DNA of 64,000 nt from Mytilus galloprovincialis (Eukaryota; Mollusca; Bivalvia; Mytilida; Mytilidae): assembly GCF_965363235.1 (NCBI RefSeq), contig NC_134841.1, positions 36,299,440-36,363,439 of the forward strand, written 5' to 3'. Below the pieces are notes generated by a model. That model made no database searches. It saw only the letters and a program-made list of their open reading frames with translations, and had not been told where the DNA came from. The translations under genes were made by a program, and so were the position numbers. Positions 33,056-43,000 of the stretch are shown in pieces; position 1 is the stretch's first letter; every line of letters begins with the position of its first letter.

Positions 33056-33330
33056 GAGCCGTGGTGTAGTGGTTAGTGCATCGGACGACTAACACAAAGG
33101 TTCCTGGTTCGATCCCCGCTCCGGAGAGATAATTTCTGGGACTGAATTTTCGGCTCTCCCTCGACACCATTTGTGAGTATGGTCTTGAGAAACTATGAGA
33201 GTCCGTGGGAAGGGGACGATAAATGGCTGATCCGTGTTAAGAGACAGTCCATATCTCTTGCACGTTAAAGACACCCTTGTAGATTTCGAAAAAGAGCAGA
33301 CTAATGCCGCTACAAGGCAGCAGTCGCAAA
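33056..33330 (+). mobile_element. tRNA-derived SINE (second family)
   Basis: GAGCCGTGGTGTAGTGGTTA (A box) and CCTGGTTCGATCCCC (B box) lie 38 bp apart. They are followed by a SINE body containing TCTTGCACGTTAAAGACACC and GCCGCTACAAGGCAGCAG. The tRNA-like head lacks a normal acceptor-stem partner. The minus-strand frame over this region is a by-product. Confidence 0.8.
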
Positions 33331-34055
33331 GTGGAAAGTAATTAACATACGTTGCAATAACTTGTTTCCCCAATCCTCTATGAACAAAGATGTTTAAGTT
33401 TGTCATGATGTATACATGAAATAGTTGCCGCTGGACGATAAGCAAACTATTATTATGCAGGCAAGATGTTTTCATAGTTAAATAGAATATTTGTCAATTG
33501 CGTTTAATTGGCGCATTCATTTCGTTTGAAAGGTAGTTTGAAATTGTTGTATTAGGGGCGCAGCCAAAAGTACATCCTTTGCCAAATCCTATAAATAACA
33601 AGCTCGAGGACGATTTGACAGTTAATGTTGTAGTTCGTTTCTATTTCGATGAGCATCCTTTTGGGTTTTTTTTTTTGTAGCATGTCTATGGTATTGCAGG
33701 TCACACTGTATTTGTCTTAACCATCAATATGAAAAGTTCAGTAAAATAAAGGAAACGAATAAAAAATATATAAAGAAACTAATTATCTACTTAGACTAGT
33801 TATTATCATTCGCGAGAGAAAAAAATCATCATGCAAGTATACAGACAAAAATATTCTAGTTTTTAGGAAATATAAATATCTAACATTCTACTCTTATCGT
33901 ACTGTCCAATCAGATTGATTAGCGAAATAAACAAGGTAGCGATTTATTGTTTGTCAAATGACCATCTTGACATTTATTGGTCTGACTATAATTTATTACA
34001 AAAAACTAATTAGATAATTATGAGTCAGAGACCAGTGTACTTATTTGATCTTTCC
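33331..34055. other. Upstream region of the small secreted peptide gene
   Basis: AT-rich, no coding frame. The proximal promoter of the gene starting near 34086 lies at its end. Confidence 0.4.
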
Positions 34056-34063
34056 TATAAAAG
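34056..34063 (+). promoter_or_regulatory. TATA box
   Basis: TATAAAAG, about 30 bp before the inferred transcription start (near 34086) and 63 bp before a strong GTAAGT donor. Its position relative to the first exon makes it convincing. Confidence 0.7.
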
Positions 34064-34085
34064 GAAACTGGCCATAGCATGATTG

Positions 34086-34126
34086 ATCAAACTCTTCAAA
34101 GAACTTACAAGCGCACACATTTCAAT
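34086..34126 (+). other. Non-coding first exon of the secreted peptide gene
   Basis: Short inferred 5' UTR exon between the TATA-predicted start and the donor TTTCAAT|GTAAGT. The exact start is inferred. Confidence 0.55.
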
Positions 34127-34948
34127 GTAAGTATTAATTTTCTGTGTTCTGTATTATCAGTTCTTCAAATGATTTCATATTTACATTACTTTCATTTCAA
34201 TTACTCTCTGAACACACAAAAAAGTAGTTTTAAAAGTATTTTTTTAAATCAAGTTTACATCATAAATTTACTGTCATGAATACATTTATTTTGTTTGCTA
34301 CACAAAATGGTATTTTGAATAAGATACGAATCAAAAACTTCTCTTCCGTGTTAAAATTTCACTTTAAAACCCATGCCATGATCTCAAGTGATCCGGAAGG
34401 GTGAGCAGATCCTGTTCCACATATGACACCTGTCGTGTTACTCTTGTAAGTACAAACATGTTGATAAGTCAAATTCGGTAGATCACATTCGAAGAAAAGA
34501 GGACCGGATTATGGTTTCAATTCGAACATATCAATTCTCATCTGGGAAACAGGTTTTCCATAACGTTCATGCAACTCGTGATGGTGTCCGAGGTTTTTTT
34601 TAAGAACTCTTGGTTTAATAACTTCATTGAAGGTAGCAACCCTGTGTGAAAAAAATCAGATAGAACATGCAAGGACTGTAATATGGCTTTAAATGGAGAT
34701 ATATACATGTTGGCTCTGCTTGAATATTGCTACATAGAAAGTAAAAGTTTACAAATATGAAACTGAAATCATCTCTGTCGCAAAGTATTATTCCGAACCA
34801 ACCATCATTACAATTTCTAGGTGTAAGTCAATGTAATCTTATGATGAAGACTTGAATGTATCTGTTGTATCCTTTATTACAAGTTCGGTGGAATCAACAT
34901 TCAGTGCATTATGTTTTCAAATACTTTATTTTTGTTTGACAGCACATC

Positions 34949-35129
34949 ATGGCGATGGCGAGGAGATTGTGTATGCTAGTTCTATTGGTTTTGTTTGTTA
35001 TGTCACTGGCGGATGCCTATGTAATATACAGAAGATACTACGCACCAAGATATTACAGATCATATGCTCCTAGGCCCATCATTTACACCGACGATCTAGA
35101 TGATATAGACCCTGTGTATGTTATAAAAG
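34949..35129 (+). CDS. Small secreted Tyr/Arg/Pro-rich peptide precursor, exon 2
   Basis: The exon starts at 34943, after a T-rich tract and CAG, and ends at GTTATAAAAG|GTAAGC in phase 1. It encodes 60 of 61 residues. Residues 1-23 are a signal peptide (MAMARRLCMLVLLVLFVMSL, likely cleaved after ADA). Residues 24-43 are cationic and Tyr-rich (YVIYRRYYAPRYYRSYAPRP). Residues 44-61 are acidic (TDDLDDIDP) and end Ile-Lys-Gly. The precursor has one cysteine, inside the signal peptide. The signal, short cationic linear peptide and anionic tail layout resembles linear Arg/Pro/Tyr-rich antimicrobial precursors of mussels such as myticalins. That resemblance is by architecture only; a matrix or signalling peptide is also possible. 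The C-terminal Gly could serve for amidation. Confidence 0.75.
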
Positions 35130-35962
35130 GTAAGCCGATATTTTTTTTCTCTCCAACAAATATAAATAACTGACCAGTTAAAGGTTCTGGATCCCATTAT
35201 CAAATTATTTACTGTTAAAATAAGTTATCAATATTTGATGTTTTGATGTATTTGATTCTTACAAACGAGACTGGCTTTCCAACACCATCACAGGATGAAA
35301 AACAATACAAATTGTAAATTAGCCGTTCTAACCGGAAAGTTCAGATGTAAACGTATATGCTCTTCTGTAAATATAGACAATGCAATTTCCCTTTACGGCT
35401 GGAACTGTGCCACCTTTAATATAAAAAAATATTTACTTGAATGGAAAGTTGATTTGCAGTTGCTATTTTATTCAAAGTTCAAAACATAGGGATGTACGGC
35501 AAATTTTTAACATTTATATGCTCCGAACTTTAAATAGTTTATATTGAAGTGAAAATTGGTACTACACTCCCTTCACTTTTGATCTTCCTCAGAATTCAAT
35601 TTCAATGCTATCCATTAATTTTTATACTGGTATCATTCCCAAATTATCAATTATGTCTCTATGAGACGAAACACAGATTTCATATCTGGGAATCAGTACG
35701 TTAACAAAACAAAATATCTCACCAAAAGAGGCAAAGTTTGTAAAACAGCCGTATCTACAAAGTGCTATCTTTATAGTAGACGCTGAAGGGGATATATCAT
35801 TTATATGCATACAAGGCTGAAATAACTGAAACTTGTCATTTTACGAATTTGAAGGAACTATTATGATAACAGCAGAGTGTATTCTATTAAGTTTTAGTGA
35901 AGAATAATCTTAACCGATATATACATGTAAATGAATAATATTGATTTTTTTTTTATTTGAAG

Positions 35963-35967
35963 GTTAA
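35963..35967 (+). CDS. Secreted peptide gene, exon 3 (last codon and stop)
   Basis: After a long T tract and GAAG, the bases GT complete the Gly codon and TAA ends the frame. The rest of the exon is 3' UTR to about 36105. If the intron were retained, the frame would run on to a different, less plausible C-terminus (PIFFFSPTNINN). Confidence 0.65.
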
Positions 35968-36083
35968 TGGATGAAGAAGACACAGAATAATTCATTATCA
36001 TGGAACATCTCATCACTCTACCACCTGACAGCTTCGTTCTTCATCTAGTCATGTAAAGATGAAGATATTTATTTTTTGTATTA

Positions 36084-36089
36084 AATAAA
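36084..36089 (+). terminator. Poly(A) signal of the secreted peptide gene
   Basis: AATAAA about 117 bp after the stop codon, in the same orientation, giving a compact transcript of about 2 kb before splicing. Confidence 0.65.
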
Positions 36090-36304
36090 AAAAATACCTT
36101 CAATTTGTTTTTTGTTTGAATTTCATTGAACCAGTATTATCAGTATGAAATTATATATTATGAATATATAAATATATATCTAGTTGAAAAAAAGAGAAAA
36201 TGATAGATATCCTAGTTTAGGGAGAGTGTTATAGGAATCATCCGGTCTGTAAGGTAACTTTAGCTCCTAAATAGATGGACAGATATTGATGAAAATTCCC
36301 AGTG

Positions 36305-36730
36305 AAGAAGTCGAATACTTGTCATTTAACCAAGAAAATCCCCATGCACACAACACTTGCCGTTGAACCAAGAAAACCCCCTTGCTACAACACTTGTCAT
36401 TGAACCAAGAAAAGCATAATGCTACACTTGTCGATGAACCAAAAAATCCCCATGCTATAACACTTGTCATTGAACCAAGAAAACCCCAGTCTACAACACT
36501 TGTCATTGAACCAAGAAAAACCCCATGCTACAACACTTGTCATTTAACCAAAACAATCCCCTTGCTTCAACACTTGTCAACGAAGAAAGATCGCCACCAT
36601 GCTACAACACTTGTAATTGAACCAAGAAAAAACCTATGCTACAACACTTGTCATTGAACCACGAAAATCCCCATGCTAAAACACTTGTCATTGAACCAAA
36701 ACAATCCCCTTGCTACAACACTTGTCAACT
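36305..36730 (+). repeat. ~37-bp minisatellite, left block
   Basis: Repeated ACAACACTTGTCATTGAACC plus AAGAAAA.CCCCATGCT, about 11 units with many substitutions. The array continues after an interruption at about 37405. Confidence 0.9.
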
Positions 36731-36732
36731 AG

Positions 36733-37404
36733 ATATCATTGAGATGGGAGCCATCTCTGTGGGCCCCGCTGTGAATAATGTGCATTAAAAAATTGTATCT
36801 TTACCATAGGACATGTGTTTGTCAACTGAAATCAAAGTTTTTGACCTTGACCTTTGACCTACACGCTCTTTACCATAGGACATGGGGTTGTCAACTGAAA
36901 CCAAAGTTTTTGACCTTTAACTTTGCCCTAGGCAGTCGTTCATAAATTATGACACACCCTCTGGTGTTGGTTCATATACATGTCAAGTATAAACTTTGAA
37001 ATCATAACGGTTCTCAAGATATAGAGCGGACACGATCTTCACCACAGGACACAGGGTTGTCAACTGAAACCAAAGTTTTTTGACCTTGACCTTTGACCTA
37101 GGAAGTTGTACATACATCATGACACGCCCTCTGGTGGTGGTTAATAAACATGTAAAGTATAAAGTATGAAATCATAATGGTTCTCTAGATATGGAGCGGA
37201 CACAAAGTTAAAGTGTTACGGACGGACGGACGGACGGACAGACTGATCACTATAGGGCGACCCGCCTTTGACCTAGGAAGTTGTACATACATCATGACAC
37301 GCCCTCTGGTGGTGGTTAATAAACATGTAAAGTATAAAGTATGAAATCATAATGGTTCTCTAGATTCGGACGGACGGACAGACTGATCACTATAGGGCGG
37401 GGCC
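36733..37404 (+). repeat. Dispersed repeat inserted in the minisatellite
   Basis: Begins near ATATCATTGAGATGGGAGCC and contains repeated TTTGACCTTGACCTTTGACC and GACACGCCCTCTGGTGGTGG. It ends in (GGAC)n and CAGACTGATCACTATAGGGC. The last ~170 bp are duplicated: the segment from GACCTAGGAAGTTGTACATA occurs at about 37095 and 37268, and CACTATAGGGCG occurs twice. Its orientation equals that of the array, which resumes right after it. Confidence 0.75.
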
Positions 37405-38215
37405 CTAATGAACAAAGAAAAACTCCATGCTACAATACTTGTCATTGAACCAAGAAAACCACCATGCAACAACACTTGTCATTGGACCAAAAAGTTCACT
37501 TTGCTACAACACTTGTCATTGAACCAAGACAATCCCTATGCTACAACACTTGTCATGAACCAAGAAAATCCCCATGCTACAATACTTGTCATTGAACCAA
37601 AACAATCACCTTGCTACAACACTTGTCATTGAACCAAACAAATCATCATACAACACCTTCATTGAACAAAGAAAATCCCAATGCTTCAACACTTGTCATT
37701 GAACCAAGACAATCCCTATGCTACAACACTTGTCATGAACCAAGAAAATCCCCATGCTACAACACTTGTCTTTGAACGAAGAAAATCACCATGCTACAAC
37801 ACTTGTCATTGAACCAAGAAGTTCACTATGTTACAACAATTGTCATTGAACCAAGAAAACCCCATGCTACAACACTTGTCATTGAACATAGAAATTCACC
37901 ATGCTGTAACACTTGTCAATGAAACAAGAAAATTACCTTGCTCTAAACACTTGTCAATGAAATAAGAAAATCACCATGCTACAACACTTATCATTGAACC
38001 AAGAAATTCACCATAATACAACACTTGTAAATGAAATAAGAAAGTTACAATGCTACAACACTTGTCATTGAACTAAGAAAAATCATCATGCTACAACACT
38101 TTTTAATGAAACAAGAAAATTACCTTGCCCTAACATTTGTCGTTGTATCAAGAAGATTGCCATGGTTTATTACTCATCATCGAACCAAGAAAATTACATT
38201 CCTGCAACACTTGGT
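37405..38215 (+). repeat. ~37-bp minisatellite, right block
   Basis: Continuation of the CTACAACACTTGTCATTGAA array, about 21 more units, increasingly diverged towards 38200. One segment (about 37498-37580) is repeated nearly intact at about 37678-37760, showing a higher-order duplication. Confidence 0.9.
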
Positions 38216-39270
38216 GTTTAAACTAAATTAATCAGATTATAAGGCATTCATAATTAAGCTGATCTAGGCTGTCTTATCTTTCAATATATGGAAGAAAATA
38301 TGTCCATATTAACGAGTGCATTCCTAGAAATAAGACAATTTATGTCACTCTGTTTAAGCAACATCACAGGGAGGTACAAAATTATGTCATTATATGAAAA
38401 TCCTCTTGCATGACCAGTGCAGGGAAAATTGAAATTAAAGTTTCCTTTTTTGCTGAATGGTCATTCAAATAAGTAACTGAGCAATATTTCATCGTCAAAA
38501 CTTAACCCCTACATACCAGTCAGAATTTATATTTTACTACCAGGGTACTGCTTGCTTGAACATGGATCCATTATGTGTCAACTGACTTTGGCATTCAGTC
38601 TCATCCTAGGATTGGTACAAAATAGGCTAGGTGTGTTGTAGTTATATTTGTCATTGGATTGATGTATCATTCAGGTTACCCCCTGCAGGATAACTTTTGA
38701 TGTATAATTCAGGTTACCCCCTGCAGGATAACTTTTGATGTATTCCTCACATTTCCTTTATTCATAACTAAGTAACAAATATAAGGATACCAATGACAAA
38801 AGGAATATAGTACAGAAATAAAAAAACTCTTCCTTTTATTACAATTATCAATGCTAGATTCTGATAATTGAGTTAGAGAAATGCTTTGGGAAAAAATACG
38901 GCAAATAATGTCAAGATTACAAAGTTACAGAGATATGACTGAATGATATCTAAAGAATATTTTGATTGAAAAGAAATTATCTGTAACAAATGGCTAATCT
39001 GGTGAAAAGTAGGGAACTAAATCAAACGGACTATATTATAAAATCACTTAGATTTGTTGCTTTACCCTGCTTGGACACATTATTCTGACTACAATCTGTG
39101 TTCTTAATCTTAAACGACAATGGATTGGAGGAGAATCTGTAAATATCAATTTTAAAGTCTTTATTTTACCAGTCTATGATTGAACCCCTTTCTACCATAT
39201 TTCAGGATTCTTATATCAACATGACATGTTTCAGAGTTGTAACAACAGTCAAAATATAACTTTATAACAT
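38216..39270. other. Spacer between minisatellite and the RAP80-like gene
   Basis: Non-coding. A 38-bp tandem duplication (TTCAGGTTACCCCCTGCAGG plus ATAACTTTTGATG) lies at about 38669-38744. Confidence 0.5.
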
Positions 39271-39276
39271 TTTATT
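39271..39276 (-). terminator. Candidate poly(A) signal of the RAP80-like gene
   Basis: TTTATT on the plus strand (AATAAA on the gene strand), about 470 bp beyond the stop. Other AATAAA hexamers lie nearer the stop (for example near 39345), so the choice is uncertain. Confidence 0.35.
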
Positions 39277-39741
39277 TAACATCTTTTAATATACAAAATA
39301 ATGCAGAAAATGAAGGAACTTTTAAACAAAAACAGTATTTATTATTAACACTGTTACATTGAAAATAACAAATTACAAATAAGTTGCATATCATTGAAAA
39401 ATGTTCATACAGTAATGAAATGACAAATTTCTCCAACTACAAAGCAGTCTGGATTAAAGATGGGTCAAATGAAAATGTGTATTTTTAAAACAAAGGTATA
39501 TTTTATTATTTGAGTTGTATTGCATATATAAAGAGTTTACTGGAAAAATGTGAAAGTCTGCTGATGCTTAACACTTCAAACAATGCACTGTCATTTAACA
39601 GATCCACATCAAAGTAGAAAGTAATAATTCAAAAATTCATTGCACTTGATCTTTTTTTCTGTTCTAAAACCACTTGCACCATCGCTGAAAAACATCAAGC
39701 CTACAAAAAATTCATGACAAAACCTTGTTATATACAATATA

Positions 39742-40090
39742 TCATTCTGTACATCTTTGTCTCTTTGCTGCTGGCTTCTTCTTAGATTTTCGTTTTCCCC
39801 TTTTTCTTTTTGTTCCTTTCTGTTTTCTCTTTCCTTTTCCCTTAAGCTGTTGTTTTTCAAATCTTTTCTTGGCTTTGTCAAACTGAGTTTTAAACCCCTC
39901 ATTATCAGACTGTTTCCAGATTGGTACAAATGATCGAATTGGAGAATTCTGAAGCTCTTCTAAAGTCCAACCCCCTGGTAACTGATTCTCTTTATTTGTA
40001 ACCTTGTGGTTAGGTGGAGTTTTAGCTGGTGACCAGTCATATTCATCACTGTATGAAGATTCTTCAGAACTACTTGTTGATTGATTGGCC
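39742..40090 (-). CDS. UIMC1: RAP80-like gene, last coding exon p
   Basis: 349 nt, phase 2 to the TGA stop. Encodes a Ser/Glu-rich start, then WTLEELQNSPIRSFVPIWKQ and a long Lys/Arg-rich end (GKGKRKQKGTKRKRGKRKSK). The NSPIRSFVPI motif and basic tail match the C-terminus of human RAP80 (ESPVKSFVSI, then RGRRRKF), which strongly supports the identification. Confidence 0.88.
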
Positions 40091-43000
40091 CTGAAATAGA
40101 ATGGTATGCAGGCATTATAACAATGTACTTTTTCAAGATAAAAAAACCCCAAATAATGGCTTTTATGCATGGTTATTTTACCTAAATTCTTCATGATACT
40201 ATAAATAATTTAAGCATTACATGATTGTCCAATCATTCTTCATGAAACTATAAATGTTTAAAGCATAATATGATCGTCCAATCATTAAGATAGTCTCATA
40301 AGTTGGGATTTGAGTACTCAGAGAAGAAGTTGTATATTAACCGATTTAAAGACAGTTTTTTATTTGCACCTCCATAATTTGTCCATTAAGCAAAATTTGT
40401 GGTTTTGTTGAATTCTATTTATAGACATTTCATAAGGTTTGAATAGTTGCCCATTGCAGTAGGCAACTACTGATCTCCAGAAGTCTTTTTTTTGGCATAC
40501 TTGATCATTGCCTAATAACTTTTTAACAGATTATCAGAAATCAGAATTCATTCCATTTAAATATTTGTGCATCAGTGTAAATACCCTAATATCCAAATAT
40601 AAGAAGCTAATAATGTACTTCTAGAAATTCTTGCCCCTAAATTTTAAACGACTCTCCCAACAAGCAAAAGACTTGGGTTTCATTCAAACTATGCAATAAA
40701 TTTGACTCTAAGCAGCCAAAGAAAATGTGTGTATTCTAACCCATGACTAATTTAAAGTTTGCTTATCATAATCCATACCATGACCATGTGAGTATGCTTA
40801 TTTTACAGGTGCAATGAATGTCTTGTCAGATTTTTTTTCTTTTTTAAGCTTTTATATTCTTATCTTTTAAAGTTCAGCTAATTAGCTATTTTACATTTCA
40901 CTACAACTACTTACTTTATAACATCTCTGAGAGTAACTTTCTCTTCATCACTGCCTGTAATGATAGGGATAAAATTGTCAAAGTAACAAAGAAAATAGTT
41001 ATCAAAGGTACCAGGATTATATTTTAGTATGCCAGACACGCGTTTCGTCTACATAAGACTCATCAGTGACGATCAAATCAAAATATTTATAAAGCCAAAC
41101 AAGTACAAAGTTGAAGAGCATAGAGGATCCAAAATTCCAAAAAGTTGTGCCAACTACGTCTAAGGTAATCTATGCCTGAGATAAGAAAGTCATTTCTCAA
41201 AAGTGACTTCATTAAATGAAGAAAAAAGCTGCTACAAGTTAATACATACTGATGTATAATAAAATAAATGTCCATAAAAAATACAACACACTGCAAAAAA
41301 AAAGTAATTATTTTCAGAGCAAGTTATGTAAATCAACAGATATACAACTGTAATCTTTTTCTTTCCATAAAACTCTTCCCCGTCTATTTTTTCTGATCAT
41401 TTTGGTGAACTTGGTCAGGTGGTTTCATAGTTGGGGAACATTGACAACAGATTGAGTGTCAAAACCATCATTTATTAATGGGAAACTCTTTTTTCTAGAA
41501 GCACTCAACCGATTGCTTTTGAAAATAATACAACACATTTGAAAACATATATTTTAAATGGATGTCAAATACTTATTTTTACAGTAAAGAAGTTAGTGAA
41601 ATTATAAATTGCGTCTATAAGTGTTTTTCACCATTTCAAAAGTGCCTTCAAAACAGGGTTACCATGTATGTTCAGTGGTGAATCCAGGAGTTGGAACCCC
41701 CCATTTTTTTGGACGATCGATGCATTTAAATGGAGACATGTAGTTGGAACCCACCCCCCATTTTTTTAAATGGCTGGAATCGCCCCTGATGTTATTTTTC
41801 TGAAAAATCTCTGATAACTGACAATTAATTGTGAACCACCACCGTTTAAAATTTGAATATTTTGAACCTGATGAGTACCCTTCATTTGGCTCCGTTGTCC
41901 GTGCTGATCTGGTCGCACGTTTGCGAGGTGAGATCTCTCCAGGTTCTAATATAGAATCCATTCCTCTTGTTTCAATCTCATGCTGCATCTGTGTAGCTTC
42001 ATCCAAACATTTCTCCACATGCTGTTCCAACATTTTCTTATTTCTAAATGACTTGTCACAAATATAGCATTCCATACTAAAAGACCTATAAATAATAAGC
42101 TAGCATTTTAATTTTCAAGTTTTCCCAATTTTTTTTTAAGATGCATCTAAAACTCACAAAGCTGTATCAAGAGAGACTCAATAAGATCAATACAGTCAAA
42201 CCTCGTTGTGTCGAAATCGGTTGTGTCTAAAACTCGGATGAGTCGAAGTAATTTCTCGGTAAAATTCCTGTTTGCTCAATGCATAATTACCTCTGATGAG
42301 TCGAACTCGGTTGATTCGAATACTCGGTTAAGTCGAGTAAATTTTATAGTCCCGTCGAAGTAAAATTAATGTAAATTGACCCCAATGTCTCGAACTTCGA
42401 AAGTAAGAATTTTCGAAAGATGCAGACCTAATGATAAAAATTTAAGTCGGATGTATTTCTCATGTCAACTAATCATTTTCAAAAGAGATTAAAGCTGAGT
42501 AAACATACTTGTTTTTATAACAGTTAAAATGACATGTTTATGGCGACCGCTAATTAACACCTTTATTGATCGTTCAAGCTGAATGTTAGTGTGTTGAACA
42601 TTTTGCACCTGAGATAAAAACGAAACGAATTTAAATGACACAAGCCAAGATTAAATGAATCGTGAGATTTAAAACTCATTAATTACTATAGATAAAAGGA
42701 TTAGGACAATTATAATAAATTCATGATAATTTAATGTAAAGCAGACGACCTCATCAGAGACCGTTCAGAACTTGTTTCGTGCCGCGAGTGATTTCATAAT
42801 TTATAGCGACTGACCTTTGTAAATATTTGTGTAGACTATTGATTTTATGTGTGCATGATTTGTATCTGTACTTGTGTTTTTAATTATTACGAAGAACCAA
42901 AAATGGAGATTGAATACACAATTATAAAGTGTCATATAGAAAAAAAAAAGGCACAGTGTTCATTGTATCTAGTTTACACAAATCTCATACCGTATTTCAT

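Noticed and set aside
33089..33475. 128-codon minus-strand open frame
   Set aside because: It lies across the antisense strand of a tRNA-derived SINE and has no domain or signal.
36267..37632. Open frames with repeated LVIEPRK
   Set aside because: Generated by the 37-bp minisatellite; frames shift between units and are not maintained.
39609..39929. Minus-strand frame of 106 codons overlapping the last RAP80-like exon
   Set aside because: Alternative frame of the Lys/Arg-rich tail; the exon p frame is fixed by the upstream splice phase and the SPIRSF match.
41659..41867. Reading through the zinc-finger-2 exon to the end of its open frame
   Set aside because: The extra residues derive from intron and from the inserted short element at 41673-41788. 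The phase match to exon o requires the donor at 41867.
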